Below are positions 12,200 to 23,549 of a stretch of 64,000 nt of DNA, piece after piece. The DNA is from Paramacrobiotus metropolitanus (lineage: Eukaryota; Tardigrada; Eutardigrada; Parachela; Macrobiotidae). The first letter of the stretch is position 1. Each line of letters opens with the position of its first letter. The stretch is taken from positions 248,001-312,000 of the forward strand of contig NW_026570346.1 in the NCBI RefSeq assembly GCF_019649055.1, given 5' to 3'. The notes under the pieces were generated by a model. It worked only from the letters and a program-made list of their open reading frames with translations, was not told the origin of the DNA and ran no database searches. The translations under genes and the position numbers were made by a program.

Positions 12200-12525
12200 C
12201 TTTACGAAAGATGGAGCTTTTTTATAATTTAGACCCGGAAAATGTGCCCTGGTTAATATGTGTGTGTCTTTTTCCACCGATTTCAGACGAAGATCGGTTC
12301 GTTCTGAGAGTTCTGGTACACTCGAATGCATCCAAACTTCATGGAAATTTATTTCAGCCAGAATTCCCCAACCGGAAGTTGCGCGCACAAACGGCTTTCA
12401 CGTCCATGAACACAAATCACCTAGCTACAGAATGCCATGAAACTGTGCAAAAGTGTTTGGGAGTGTGCGAAAGTGAAACTTTGCGGGCATGTACACTTAA
12501 CTAATGTTGTGCCATGTACTGTGTC
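12200..12525 (-). repeat. Dispersed repeat, family D (minus-strand copy)
   Basis: Read on the minus strand, it matches 58600-58810 over roughly 200 bp with indels. Shared landmarks are TTTCACTTTCG(C/G)GCACTCCC, CATTCTGTAGC and CGTTTGTGCGCGCAAC. An open frame of 97 codons crosses it on the plus strand but has no domain and is not considered a gene. Confidence 0.6.
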
Positions 12526-12529
12526 CATT

Positions 12530-12937
12530 CCCTTGTAATTGGTGATGATTTCTGTTTAAGAAGGGAAACGTGAATGCGTCCTAGCGATGAGGCTCAACAT
12601 ATTTACGCTTATGTTGCCAGCAGGTTGCAATCCTAATATTTTCCCCATACCAAACGGAATACATGCGCTTCAAAGCAATGTCGACGAAAGGACAAGCAAG
12701 AGCGGCGTAAATTCTAGGTAAATTCTACGTAAATTCTAGAGGACAAGCGGCGTAAATTCTAGGTATGCTGCGCGTGCACCATACTTACGGTGCAGCACAT
12801 CATGACAGCGCAATAAAATTTTTGAGGATGCAGATTTGACACTGGCTATATGCTATAACAAAAGCATTTGAGTTTGCTAGAAACGTCTACAATGAATAAA
12901 ACACCTTTTCAGAAACTATGCACAAACTAAACATAAA
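12530..12937. other. No gene seen; short direct repeats
   Basis: The stretch contains three copies of GTAAATTCTA(G/C) near 12705-12765. Otherwise there is no recognisable feature. Confidence 0.4.
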
Positions 12938-13597
12938 CTAATCCATCCAGCTCATGCTGCTTTTCAACAGTTCCCAAGACACAAGCCGCATTACCGCGCT
13001 GAATTTCAATACTAAAACGTTGTAACAAAAACACTTTGCGCGAATTTCGCCAGTCTGCTCTCTGATGCGTCTAGCTAGATCTTTAAAAAAATCCATGGTG
13101 AGAAGACCGCAGCTTCCCATTGTCTCTAACGCGACGGGTTAAAAATTGTATTGGTCAGCCAAGTCAGCATACTTGCGCACTTCCGATGTTCGGCCGCTTC
13201 TGCTGCAGCACCAGCATGATCGGATGTCTGACCAATATAAGTCTGTGTGCAAACGTATCGGCGACAGTTACGTCCCACACCAGCGCTTTGCCGCTTTCCA
13301 CGGATAATGAGTTAATCCATCCGGCCGTTTACCGTTATTTCGATCCAGACCCGTAGGCTCACGGATAGATGAAATCTTCGCGGATCCGATTGCTCTTTGC
13401 GTGATATCATTCAAACGTTCGTGTCGAGGAATCCTCCCTTTACTTCGTTTACATGACAGTCCGTGCCGACCGAATTTATCAACCATACTTCCACAAATGC
13501 ATTTATGTTCGCTGCAGATGACAGTACCCAAACGCAGCGCAACTGCAATTCTCACTGCCGCTTCGTCCAGCAAATTCCCAAGGCTGGCTACAGGCAT
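12938..13597 (-). pseudogene. Retroelement pol C-terminal region, frameshifted
   Basis: The minus-strand frame 13597-13268 has C-x-C-x10-HGLSC, RHERLNDITQRA, EPTGLDRNNGKRPDG and HYPW. This pattern is found in the C-terminal part of many metazoan retroelement polyproteins. Just downstream, in another frame, comes WDVTVADTFAHR, then after a stop and frame changes a tail (13120-12938) with FFKDLARRIREQTGE. That tail corresponds to the tail preserved in the plus-strand fragments at 1065-1410 and 14320-14637. Frame changes and stops make this a dead copy. No RT core was seen upstream. Confidence 0.65.
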
Positions 13598-13599
13598 AG

Positions 13600-14262
13600 A
13601 GACATATGCTACAACCTAGAGGCATATGCTATAACGTAAACCTTCAAACATTCGTAACATTGTTAATTTTCGCGTTAAATTTTTGTAAAAATGCTTGAAA
13701 AATACAGAAAACCTTGATACACACTATTAGTATATATGTTATTCTTTATTTTCCAAGGATATGTGCATAAAATTAACGCAAAAAAACAAAGTTATGAAAA
13801 TTTGAAAATTTACGTTATAGCACATTATGTCGGTATTAGCAGACCCTGCGCAAAATGTGCGGAATAATTATTTTGTCACCATTGCGTGCGAGGCATTTGG
13901 CACTCGTTGTGATGCTTTAGTCGTTTTGTTAAAGGAGATCAATAAAAAACTGTGCATGAGAACAGGCGAGAGTCGTTCCACCTGCTTTCTGTTGCAACGT
14001 TTACTTGTTCACGGTCCCTTCGCATGTTAACTGGGACAAATTCCTCATTTGGTTGTACACACTGAGTGGTGCTCGTTGATGTGCATATTGAAAATTAAAT
14101 TGTGATATTAATTGTAAAACAAGAGCGTAGCGTACATGATATCGATCAATACTTCTAGTGCATTGCCCCTACTTGCCTTTGTAACGGACTTCTAAGTATT
14201 AGCTGCATTAGTGGGATGCAACGTGTATTATTAGTGGGATGCAACGTGCTGGGACACTGTAG
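13600..14262. other. No gene seen
   Basis: AT-rich with one 67-codon open frame at 13827-14030 that has no recognisable domain. Confidence 0.35.
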
Positions 14263-14438
14263 CCGTCTCTCATGTGCGCGCTAGTTCTTTGTAAGCAGGA
14301 AGTGTAGCGCAGATGGCAGAAGACTTCAAGCGCCGGAAATACGCCTTCGTGCCGTCTCTCATGTGCGCGCTAGTTCTTTGTAAGCAGGAAGTGTAGCGCA
14401 GATGGCAGAAGACTTCAAGCGCCGGAAATACGCCTTCG
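14263..14438 (+). repeat. Tandem duplication, 88-bp unit x2
   Basis: The unit beginning GCCGTCTCTCATGTGCGCGC and ending GGAAATACGCCTTCGT occurs twice back to back with essentially no differences, implying a recent duplication. The second copy runs directly into the retroelement tail. Confidence 0.9.
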
Positions 14439-14637
14439 TCGAGGATTTGGGACATCTTTTCTACGCTCTGGCCGTCGAGACACTTGCGACATTTGGATTG
14501 GCTTTCTCGTAGCTAATCCGTTTCGTCGGCCGCAAGATTCGTGTCATTACTAGAGAGCCTCGATCTACAGCCTTTTTGAGACAACGTTTTAAGTTTAGCT
14601 GTAGTAGAGGGAATGCAGCGGCTGTTTTGGGTACATT
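14320..14637 (+). pseudogene. Retroelement pol C-terminal fragment (copy 2), interrupted by the Polinton
   Basis: The plus-strand translation includes RRKYAFVEDLGH, LAVETLATFG, a TAG stop, then IRFVGRKI ... AFLRQRF ... RGNAAAVLG. It ends exactly at the Polinton target duplication TACATT (14632-14637). The missing 3' part (AACGCACGTCCTAAACTCAC and onward) is found on the other side of the Polinton from 31490, in the same orientation. Comparison with 1065-1410 shows what the uninterrupted site looked like. Confidence 0.7.
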
Positions 14638-15130
14638 GGTAGTATGTATGCTAGAATAGCATCCTCGCTCTGATTGGTCAGACACGCCCTCTTCTCTGAT
14701 TGGTCAGACACGCCCTCTTCTCTGATTGGTCAGACACGCCCTCTTCTCTGATTGGTCAGACACGCCCTCGCTCTGATTGGTCAGACACGCCCTCTTCTCT
14801 GATTGGTCAGACACGCCCTCGCTTTGATTGGTCAGACACGCCCTCTTCTCTGATTGGTCAGACACGCCCTCTTCTCTGATTTGTCAGACGCGCCCTCTTC
14901 TCTGATTGGTCAGACACGTCCTCTTCTCTGATTGGTCAGACACGCCCTCTTCTCTGATTGGTCAGACACGCCCTCTTCTCTAATTGGGCAGACCCGCCCT
15001 CTTCTCTGATTGGGCAGAACCGAACCGAACTGAACTGAACCGGCCCGAGACCGAACCGAGACCCATCCGAATCGGTTCAACCGGACTGAACCGAACTTTA
15101 CCCCTTTCTCTTGTGTATTTTCCCCCACCC
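14638..15130. repeat. Polinton left terminal inverted repeat with a 26-bp CCAAT-type array
   Basis: After about 30 bp of unique terminus there are 13-14 tandem copies of a 26-bp unit TCTGATTGGTCAGACACGCC-CTCTTC. An inner block of CCGAACCGAACTGAAC-type sequence follows, then TTTTCCCCCACCCT. All three blocks recur inverted at the right end. Each unit carries CTGATTGG, the reverse of CCAATCAG, the consensus bound by NF-Y. The right copy has only 5-6 units, so the arrays have expanded or contracted independently. Confidence 0.9.
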
Positions 15131-15353
15131 TGTCAGCTTTCACTGAACACATGTATAATAATTTGACCGGTGACAGCTGGCGATGATGACGTAACTGGTA
15201 TAAGCCTAATACTCACAATCGCATCAACATGAATACAGCGTTTCATGCTAATGAATTGCAAGTAATGGGCATACAGCCTCTTTTTCTATCAAAACAATAA
15301 AACATTTCCGCTTAAAATAACAAAAAAGTACCCGTTAGCGGCCCGAATTTAAA

Positions 15354-18300
15354 TTACTGCTTTGTACCAAAAGGCAAGGTAGAAAAGTCAGGAAAAAGCA
15401 TGCGCTTATCATAGACCATCTGCAGCTTTTTAAATAACTGCACAGTATTGATCTCCTGGGTCTTGCCGTTCCGCTTGATGAACTGCGGGTAGATGACCTG
15501 CACATGGCTGTCGCTGCCATCCAAAAGGCGTTGCAAGGCATCAAAGTCCAGTGCTTTCCCCGTGCGCGTAAAGGATTTTTTAATTTCATCAAAATCCAGG
15601 ATATCCTCAGTGTATCCATTCTGCGCGATCCCCTTGGACTAACACAATTATCAGATTATTTAAAAGTACGAGTATAAAAAGTACAAGTACAGTGTTCATA
15701 CCTTCAATTCAATCCGTCCGGTGTCGGTTTCGTAGCTGTAGACCTTTGGACCGCATGACACAAACTTGACGATGTGGCTCTCGCCGGCCTGCAACTGGTC
15801 GTCCCAATCACCCAGGATGCTCCCGGTCTCTGGCAGCCAGTCCCCGGGGCGGTGGAGGAATACGACAGAGTCAGTGTCGTAGTACATGAGGCGGTCGTCC
15901 AACTTCTCCATTAGCGCCAACAACACAAGACGGGCGTGAGCTGTTGTAAACGCGGCCACGGCAACGTTGGTTGCATTGCTACCTTCGTTGTAATCGTCAC
16001 CTTGGCGGTAGGTTACCATAAGACAGGCGTCGTTGATTGCAAACACGTCCAGGATTTCGACCGCTTTGGAGCGGATCAAGTCCACATAATCTTTCACTTT
16101 GTAGATGAACTTTGTCCGTGACATGTCGTCCCGTTGACCCTGTTTGCCCCACAAACAATTGAGACAGTTTTTCGCCACATTGCATAGCCTCAGGATCAAG
16201 ATCAATGCCTTCCCGTTCTTTGACCCGACGAATGAAATCATCCTTCTGCCGTTGTGTCTTGCACCAACTCGGCCAACCACTTGCCTCCATCTTGACTTTA
16301 AGAAATTTGTTCATGTACGCAGCATACACGCCGGCCTCCATTTTCTCCCAGTGCCATACTTCATACACCGTCTGCACAGTATAACCGCGGTCGAGAGCGT
16401 GGTGCAGCTCGGGGGTGGTCCAGACACCATCAAGACAGCGTTCGGCGTCCGAGTGACGGCAGAATTCCTTGCTTTGTGTCTCGGCGCAAGTGCGGCACAG
16501 TGCGAAGACAAGCTTCTTGTTAATGGACAGGGGCAGCACAGGATACCGACACTTGGGGGGCGGCAGCACTTTACAATACACTAGACCGTTGTACTCCCTG
16601 ACATCTTTAAAATCCGAAAGAATGATTTCGGGGTGACCAATGGGGTACGGCTTTGTCTTGTTAACGAAAGGATACAGACTGACGACGTCATAGTGGAGAA
16701 TCTTCTCCACGGGCTGTACTTCGTAGAACAGGCGGCTGGCGTTTGTGCGGCCCCCTTTAAATGCTTCGCGCGGGTTAAGCGGCTCACGGAGATTTTGTGT
16801 GGATAGGAAGGCGGCGATTTCTGTCTCCTGGCGCTCTTTCAACCACTGGCATTCCCACATTGTGACCACAGTGTAGTTTTCATCCTCCAGGTACCGTACA
16901 CGATCCACATACTCTTCGTACACTTCACGCATAAGCTTGCGAGAGAATGGTGAACGATCTTCGGGTTCGGTTCACTCTGGGTGGCCGTGGAACACGCATC
17001 CGTTATACTCGTACACTGTACGAGTAGTGGCATCCAGGCCGTCAACAAAGTACGGTCCAATCTTTACTTCTTTATCAATTCGGCCATGCTGAATACGGCC
17101 ATTTGCGGCACGATTTAATACTTCTAACCATTGCGTGGCTTGTATGCTGGTGCGTCGGTTGCGGTGCGGGCCGTGGGCGGACAGTACAGCTATCTTTTCG
17201 GGTTCCAAGTGGTACGTACGGTAGTAACGATTACAGGCTGACGGCATGGTGATACTATCCAGCGGGTTCAGACCCGTGAGTGCAGCAAAATCCTGAACGA
17301 ACTTGAGTGCACACAGGCGGAGTACGGTGACGTCATTGGAGCAGTAGGACATGATCCCAGCGCGGAAGTCAAAACGGCAGTTAGCGGCTTCTTTGGCTTC
17401 GGCGTGCCATCTGAGGAATTCTTGCTTGTCTTTCTGTTTCATACCGTAGAACATGTACATTCCGGCTCAGGCCAGGGCAGGATCTTGTCCCAGTTATCTG
17501 GATGATTTAAATTGTGCGGAAAGTCCCCTTTCTTAACGGCAACGTCAAGGCCGACCGCCTTGGGTAGGCTGCTGAGGGGCATGGGCAAAAAGTTTAGAGT
17601 GTTGCGAGCGGTTATGTACAGTGAGCGGTACCGGAGCTGCAGCAGCTGATTCCCCCGCTTGATAACCTCGACACCCCGCAACTTGTTGTCGAGTAGATGC
17701 GTGAGAACAAAGTGGCCGTCATAACCTCGAAAATTGTGCGCGATAATGGTGTGGTTACGATGTTGTTCTGAAAACAGCCATTCACCGAACTGGCGGCCAA
17801 CAGCTAAAGTCATTGGCTGTCCGTTGGCCGGGAAACGAAACTCTGTCCCATCCGCATACTGGGCAACTACACAGGCGGGGGTGTGACCGTACCGGATCGT
17901 TGAACGTCTCATAGTCGAAGAAGATATAATGCCTTTCCGGCTCGGGACGGTCAGGTGCTGGAGACAGTGGCTTTGGAAAAGTTTTCAAAAAACATTTGTG
18001 CGTGGCTTGTTGCACCCATTCCTGGCACACGGTGCAGTACGTTTCTTCACACTGATGCTTGGCGTCCTTGCGAAACAAGAGACTTACAAACTGTTTGCAA
18101 TCGGCACAGTAGAAGAGCTGCTCGCAAAAGGTCTTTCCGTTGCGGCGGGTTCCTTTGTGAATATCAAAGCATGCTTGGTTATTGAAGCAACGACGACAGC
18201 GCTCACAATGAACACGGATACTAGGAATGCAGTCATTTGCAGGGCGGTAGCAGTATCGACATTTGGCACCACAGTGATGTCGCTCTTTGCTGCTGTACGG

Positions 18301-20440
18301 CAGATCGCAGTCGCCGCAATAGTAAGAGGAATTAAAAATCCCATTAACCGTGGTGACCAGGTCAAAATGATTGTTTTCCAGTAGTACATAAATTTCCTGC
18401 ATCTGCGGGCCTTTCTTTTCCGGCACACGAGCAATAACCACGTTACCATGATCGGCGGAGATCACTTTAATTTGGTATTCCGGAAAACATTCTTCTTGTA
18501 TGGTCGCTAAGTCATCCAGATCGCAGGCACGGCCGGTGGGTAAGTCACATAACTGAACGATTTTTTTGGCGTGAGAAGTTAACTTTGTCACACCCTTTTT
18601 ACCGTATAAGTGCTTCCACTGGTTCTTGTATTGATCTTGTACGTCATGCGTCAGTCGATATTTTCCAAGGTACAGCGCCGCTGGTAAGCATAGGTTATCT
18701 TCAGCTCGTACGGTAACGATCGACTTACAGAACCGCTTTGCGTCTCTGGCGATGTGTCGGTGTTTCCTTTTCCACGATCCACCGCTGGGCATAATAGTAC
18801 GAAAGATACGGATGGTAAACGTATCATCCCTAACAGTGCGTCCCGAGTTGGCCTTGGTGAAGGCAGCAATGAGGTCTGCGAAGTTAAAGTCCGACAGTCT
18901 ACGCATCGACAGATAAATTAGGTGGTCTAGCGTTTGGCAATCGATGGACACATTGATGCGGTTGGAGGGATCAAAGGTTTCCAGACACAGCTTTAGCACC
19001 GCCTCCAGGATCAGTGGCATGAGCAGCACAGTTTCTTCCTTGGAAAAGATGCGGGGCAGAGAAGCAATCCGTATACGGTACTCGTACTCGCCGCTGTTGA
19101 ATTTCTTAAAACTCCGCTCCTTAACTTTTTGAAGACTGAACAAGCTCGCGAAGTCCGGTAAGTCAGTAATATCATCGATAGTCTGCAAAATTTCCCAGTT
19201 TCAATCTTTGTAATTATTAGTTTTATTAAAATCATTATTAAGAAATAAATATTGAAACTAAGCAATGAATAAGATCAGATTATTATTGAATTGATTATTA
19301 AGTAGAGAATACTCAAATTAACGTTTAAAAAATTGAATATTACTGAAGAATAGCTTGTAGTCAATAACCAGTAACAAATATTGTTTTTGCGGAAATAACA
19401 GCAATCTTGACGTCAGCTTAGTGATAAGTTTTAGTCAGTGCTTACGACTCACCAATGCCTTGGGCGCGATTGGATTTTCTTCTCCTGGCTCATCAACATC
19501 CATGTCTTCGAGTGCCTGAAGAGAGTTATTTTATATTTTATTTGTTTACTTTGCTTGGATAATAAAGACATACCGCAATCCTGCCGTCCAGCGCATTCTG
19601 GTTTTCTGCACCGCCATGCTGACTGGGTAAGTCCTGCAAAACGTTTAACTTTTTAAAATTGTTTGTTTTATTTTACGGTAGCCGTTGTTTAACGTTGCGT
19701 TATGCGCCATTTTTCTTGCTATGCAGAAAAACAAGGCATGGTTATTGTGTATTTTGCTTAGACAGACAGAGAAAGACGGTCTTGATAGAGTGTCAGTTAG
19801 GTGATATCTATTTTACTGATCAGAAAAACAAGGCCTTGGTATTGTATTTTAGCTCAGACAGGCAGGGTAAGACGGTTTTGATAGAGTGTCAGTTAGGTGA
19901 TATCTATTTTACTGATCAGAAAAACAAGGCTTTGGTATTGTATTTTAGCTTAGACAGACAGGGTAAGGCAAGTTTGATAAAATGACAGTTATGTGATATC
20001 TATCTTACTGATCAGAAAAACAAGTACTTGCTATTGTATTTTCAGCTTAGACAGACCGAATAATCCACACTCTATAAAATCTCAGTTAGGAATTATCAGT
20101 CACTTCGATCAAGCGAGCAAGACACACTGTTGTTTTCGTCTCAACCAAATATCTAGCTCATATAATTTATAAATGTATATTAATATAATCAAAATTATTT
20201 TGTTCTTAACAATAAAGACAATGCGCATAAAATCTATTTTATCTAAAAATTTACATTTCTAGCTGTAGATTATTTTAATTTTTCACTCACCCCGGCATCC
20301 CGAAACCCTTCAGCAGAAATCGCCGCGCTGTCTTCTCTGTCGGCATCGGTCAGGACGTAAGGGGGAGACTGCCACGGCCCCTCGGCAAATATAGCATCAG
20401 TATCCAGGCGGTCGTCATCCGTGATAATATAATCATCCAT
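15354..20440 (-). pseudogene. polB: Protein-primed family B DNA polymerase, five exons, broken
   Basis: Gene model: exons 20440-20291, 19633-19574, 19515-19453, 19182-15702 and 15638-15354. All introns are GT-AG and phase 0. The N-terminal half has a cysteine/histidine-rich zinc-ribbon block (about 18300-18000). Polymerase motifs follow in order: exonuclease I (FFDYE, about 17910), II (HNFRGYDGHF, about 17720), III (YCSNDV, about 17340), motif A (DVVSLYP, about 16680), motif B (KNCLNCLWG, about 16165) and motif C (YDTDS, about 15880). The final VYDKR ... FSTLPFG is typical of Polinton PolB ends. Lesions: frameshift between about 17850 and 17905, frameshift near 17455, in-frame TGA at 16974-16972, frameshift near 16160-16200. 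All catalytic motifs survive, so decay is recent or partly assembly error. This enzyme would replicate the element using a terminal protein as primer. Confidence 0.9.
19750..20095. repeat. Tandem repeat inside the first PolB intron, period about 97 bp
   Basis: The units contain TTTTACTGATCAGAAAAACA and GAGTGTCAGTTAGGTGATAT. About three and a half copies fill most of the 657-bp first intron of the polymerase gene. The small open frame across it on the plus strand is a by-product of the repeat. Confidence 0.85.
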
Positions 20441-20707
20441 GGTAAAAGTGTTTCGCACTTGCCAAAAGTTGAACTGAATGTGCAATACAGTGACGCAGGG
20501 TCTTTTAAAAACTTTCAGCGCCAGGATGCACTGGCGTTGTCGACTGATTGGCTATTGATAATGATCGCCTCGCCTTTTATTACTGCTCGCCACTGGCGAT
20601 GGCTGGCAACATGTTCAAACACGCCTTCGCGTGCACTTTGACTCCCACCCACATTTCCCCTGTCTTTGATTGATTTTTTGATGCTTTATTCGTAAACAGT
20701 ACACAGC

Positions 20708-21536
20708 CTAGCAGAGAAACAACGAGTAGCGTTCAGTAACATTAGCGCGGCAGACAGGACAGTGATACAAACGATTCGAACAGAGTTTGCAGCACACAGC
20801 ATGACCACATGGTCGAAACAGTACACTAACATCAGCATCATAACATACTTTACACTGCAGTTTATTAACATCTGTTTGCTCTTCGTACTTCTTTGACGCT
20901 TCGCTCGAGAGACGTTCGGATTCGCAATGGAATTTTTGAACAGTTTCGATAATAAAATTCTCGCCCTTCTGCTTTTCTACGTAAGTACAGTCTGGGGCAT
21001 GGCGGGCGTGCTCTTCCCAAGGCGTATCGTCAGGCACCCAGTCTTCAATTTGTAGTCCACACTGAAAACATTCCGTACGGTCCTTTGTCCCTGTGAAGAA
21101 AAATCCGGCCAAAGCCATCTCCCGTGGGTGTTGGGTCTTTGTCCAGCCGGCAAATGTAGCGAAACGTTTTTCCATATTCGCCATGCGCGGTGGGCGTAGG
21201 CTAGCACTTGGGGGAAAGACCAACCACGTCCTGGCCCTTATTAATCGGACAGTTGGGCGCCTCGCGTTTATGTTCATTGGGCAGAAATTCATCTCCAGGC
21301 CAGTCTCGTGCGCCCCATGTACAGAAAGCACAACGTACTTCATCAGGATAAGTACAGTAGTACAGGCCAGCAACAACCAGTTCCGCAGCGGGCATCAACG
21401 GCCACGGCCAGTTGGCAAACGTGAGTAAACGATTGCGTGCATAACGCATATCCATTGTAGCCAGACTGAATAGTTTTCTAAACTGCGAGCGCTTAAGCAA
21501 GTTTGACTTCGCCAGTTGGCGTTGGCGATGACTCAT
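20708..21536 (-). pseudogene. iap: Inhibitor-of-apoptosis protein: BIR-BIR-RING, one frameshift
   Basis: The first BIR (in the frame 21536-21201) has the exact zinc spacing C-x2-C-x16-H-x6-C (CAFC ... EH ... APNC). The second BIR (frame 21376-20708) has CFQC ... EEH ... APDC with the same spacing. It is followed by a spacer and a C-terminal C3HC4 RING (CKVC ... CGHAVCCKLC ... CPVC). The two frames overlap around a run of five identical bases at 21210-21214, where the reading frame changes. IAPs of this shape bind caspases or IAP-antagonist peptides through BIRs and ubiquitinate partners through the RING. The start overlaps the upstream membrane-protein gene by 44 nt. The break could be real or a homopolymer sequencing error. 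Confidence 0.9.
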
Positions 21537-21711
21537 CGCTTATCATTACGTCAATGGCGTCCTTAGTAATTCTGGCTGACTCACTTATTCGTGTTGTGTT
21601 GTGTTTGACCACATGGCCGCATATTTCCAAAATATTATATACTAAAAGCAAGATTGTCATCAAAATTCCAAAAACAACCGAGATTATTTGCTTGAGTGTA
21701 GGTTTATCCAT
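21493..21711 (-). CDS. Small single-pass membrane protein
   Basis: 72 residues. A hydrophobic segment of about 22 residues (around residues 9-30) follows a short basic N-terminus. The rest is hydrophilic, with an acidic Ser/Thr-rich end. Its ATG overlaps the end of the protease gene (ATGGATAA, both in use), and its last 44 nt overlap the IAP start. I know no family for it. Its place in the capsid-gene run suggests a virion or membrane function, which is inference only. Confidence 0.65.
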   Translation of the reverse strand: MDKPTLKQIISVVFGILMTILLLVYNILEICGHVVKHNTTRISESARITKDAIDVMISDESSPTPTGEVKLA

Positions 21712-22204
21712 ATTTCAATAGTGATTTTATAAAATTATGGTCGCGTAATTTAGTGCTTAGGCGGAAAAACTTGTTTATAAATTTGCAAACGAACCGGTCG
21801 TTTATGCCTTTATCTCTGGTAAAGGCTGACATTACATCTCTGTACGAGTATCCATAACAGCGTAGTAATACATAAAACATACAATATTGACCGCACACTG
21901 TACTATCATTGTTTTGGCGGGTAGTATTTGACATTATTACATAATCTGTTCCCATCCACTGAGTAATATCTGTAGAGTACGTTCCGGGATTTTGTCCGTA
22001 CGAATCAAAAGCTTCCAATTTATTTATACTGACACAAAAAAATGCCACCCAGTGCTCTCCTGGACTTCCCGATTTTTGTGTATTTACTATGTATGCTCCG
22101 GGGTATTGTTTTTCCGGTATAGTGTCACTGGCAAAGACACCGACGAAATTATCTTGAATTTTGGGATCATTATTTAAAGCCTTTTCAATCTCAAAATTAT
22201 TCAT
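21704..22204 (-). CDS. pro: Adenovirus-type maturation cysteine protease (adenain-like)
   Basis: 166 residues, a typical length for Polinton proteases. The catalytic His is in GEHWVAFF (about residue 51), followed by an acidic EAFDSYG. The C-terminal half has Q-x6-CGQYC with the oxyanion Gln and the nucleophilic Cys. This arrangement is that of the adenain/Ulp1-like C5 family, which cleaves capsid precursors after GG-containing sites. The gene starts inside the stop of the capsid gene (ATGA). No lesion was seen, so this is one of the open core genes. Confidence 0.9.
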   Translation of the reverse strand: MNNFEIEKALNNDPKIQDNFVGVFASDTIPEKQYPGAYIVNTQKSGSPGEHWVAFFCVSINKLEAFDSYGQNPGTYSTDITQWMGTDYVIMSNTTRQNNDSTVCGQYCMFYVLLRCYGYSYRDVMSAFTRDKGINDRFVCKFINKFFRLSTKLRDHNFIKSLLKYG

Positions 22205-23549
22205 GGTGCAAAGTCAAAAATTACTTGTCGATTATTATTAATTTCAATAATGTTGTCGTAAATAAGCATTGCGATACATACAGCTGCTTCTGTTAATGGT
22301 TTGGCAAAACGCATGCTAATATTCAAATTACCTTGTCGAATAAGCGACAGAGCACCACGTCCTGTATGCCCTCTTGTAAAGTCAAAACCATAAATACAAA
22401 ATTCTCCTAAAATATAATCAGATCTATAAAACGGAAACTCACCAAAGCCTTCGTGAAGCCGCTCCAGGGTATCAAAAAGACCTTCGAACGGCTCTAAACT
22501 TGCACCGTTTTCAAAATCCATATTATAACCGCGTGTTGGAAATATTTGCCCGTCGATTTCTGCGTGCAGGTAAGCCAAACTGAAATGATTAAAGGCATAC
22601 GGTGTGGATGTATAATCCCCATTGAATGCCCTACTCGGTACCATGGCAAAGAACATAACCTTGGGTAACTGTCCGATAACAAGATTGGGCCAAACATGTT
22701 GCTGCTGTCCGGCGAACAACGTGGTTTGACGCATGGCAACACGTTCAATGTGGTATTTTGCATTTGTAGAAATTAACTGCTTAGTCATAGCCCCTAAAAA
22801 ATCGGGTGACGGCTCGTACTTTCTAATTTTTAAACGAGGGTTTTTGATAATAACAGATTTTGGGTTTGATAAATCACTATCCGTCATAAACACTAAGGTA
22901 TTTTTATTGCGTACTAATTTAATACTCAACTCGACACCCGGTATCAGCGGTTTGTCCTGTTGAAACAAATCACAATGCAGTTTTCCAGATAATTGCAATG
23001 GACGGCAGGCGCGTAGCCACATTCGTCTTAGCTCTGCTCCTTTGCTAAAAAGATCTTTTCATTGTTAACTTTGGCTTCGTAATATGGATCTTGCTTCCAC
23101 ATCAGTGTATCCATAGCAAACCCAGACAGTTGTAATTGTGAAGCCTGCGCTTGCTTAGTGTAGCCTAAAAGATTTTCAATGTACGCCCGCATGTGGTACA
23201 TGGAGCTGCTGTCAGAGATATTGCGACCGCCCAGAGTTACAATTACCTGCTCAAATAAACTATCCAAAATATTATTGAGGGTTGTCAAGCAGGCATCATC
23301 CGTAGGAGCATCCCCTTTAGAATCGGTAACATACAAATCGCAAGAAAATCGAACATCCGCCAAACTAATAAGTTCAGTTTGACACGGAGCAATAGTAAAA
23401 ACATAATCGTTAGATGTGTCCGACGGGGCTTGTGTTGGCCCGATATCATGATCACGCGTATTCCACCTCTCGGTAAGAGTCGCCGGAAGATGAAATAAAT
23501 GGCTCTCTAAGAGCATAGAGGGTTCGGAGCCGCTTTCAATAAGTGCCAT
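22201..23549 (-). pseudogene. mcp: Major capsid protein (hexon-like, double jelly-roll), one frameshift
   Basis: The N-terminal frame 23549-23028 has the typical start region with a YVTDSKGD ... LDSLFEQVIVTLGG stretch, which I recognise from Polinton capsid proteins. The C-terminal frame 23022-22201 carries GKLHCDLFQQDKPLIPGVEL, the strand motif before the second jelly roll, and GRGALSLIRQGNL near the end. The two frames meet near 23028-23045 with a one-base shift. Total length corresponds to about 449 codons, normal for the family. The start overlaps the stop of the preceding gene (TAATG), and the end overlaps the protease start (ATGA). Confidence 0.9.

Noticed and set aside
14665-15005. Regular 26-bp repeats resembling a CRISPR array
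   Set aside because: The units are contiguous with no unique spacers, the array is mirrored at the other end of a transposon, and the host is eukaryotic.
16972-16974. In-frame TGA in PolB (and in the ATPase) as a recoded sense codon
   Set aside because: TGA is used as the normal stop at integrase, capsid, ATPase and host PHD and zinc-finger gene ends, and the integrase lesion is TAA, so ordinary nonsense mutation is simpler.
21210-21214. Programmed frameshift between the two BIR parts of the IAP
   Set aside because: There is only a short homopolymer, with no clear slippery heptamer or downstream structure, and several other genes of the element show random frame breaks. Indel or sequencing error is more likely.
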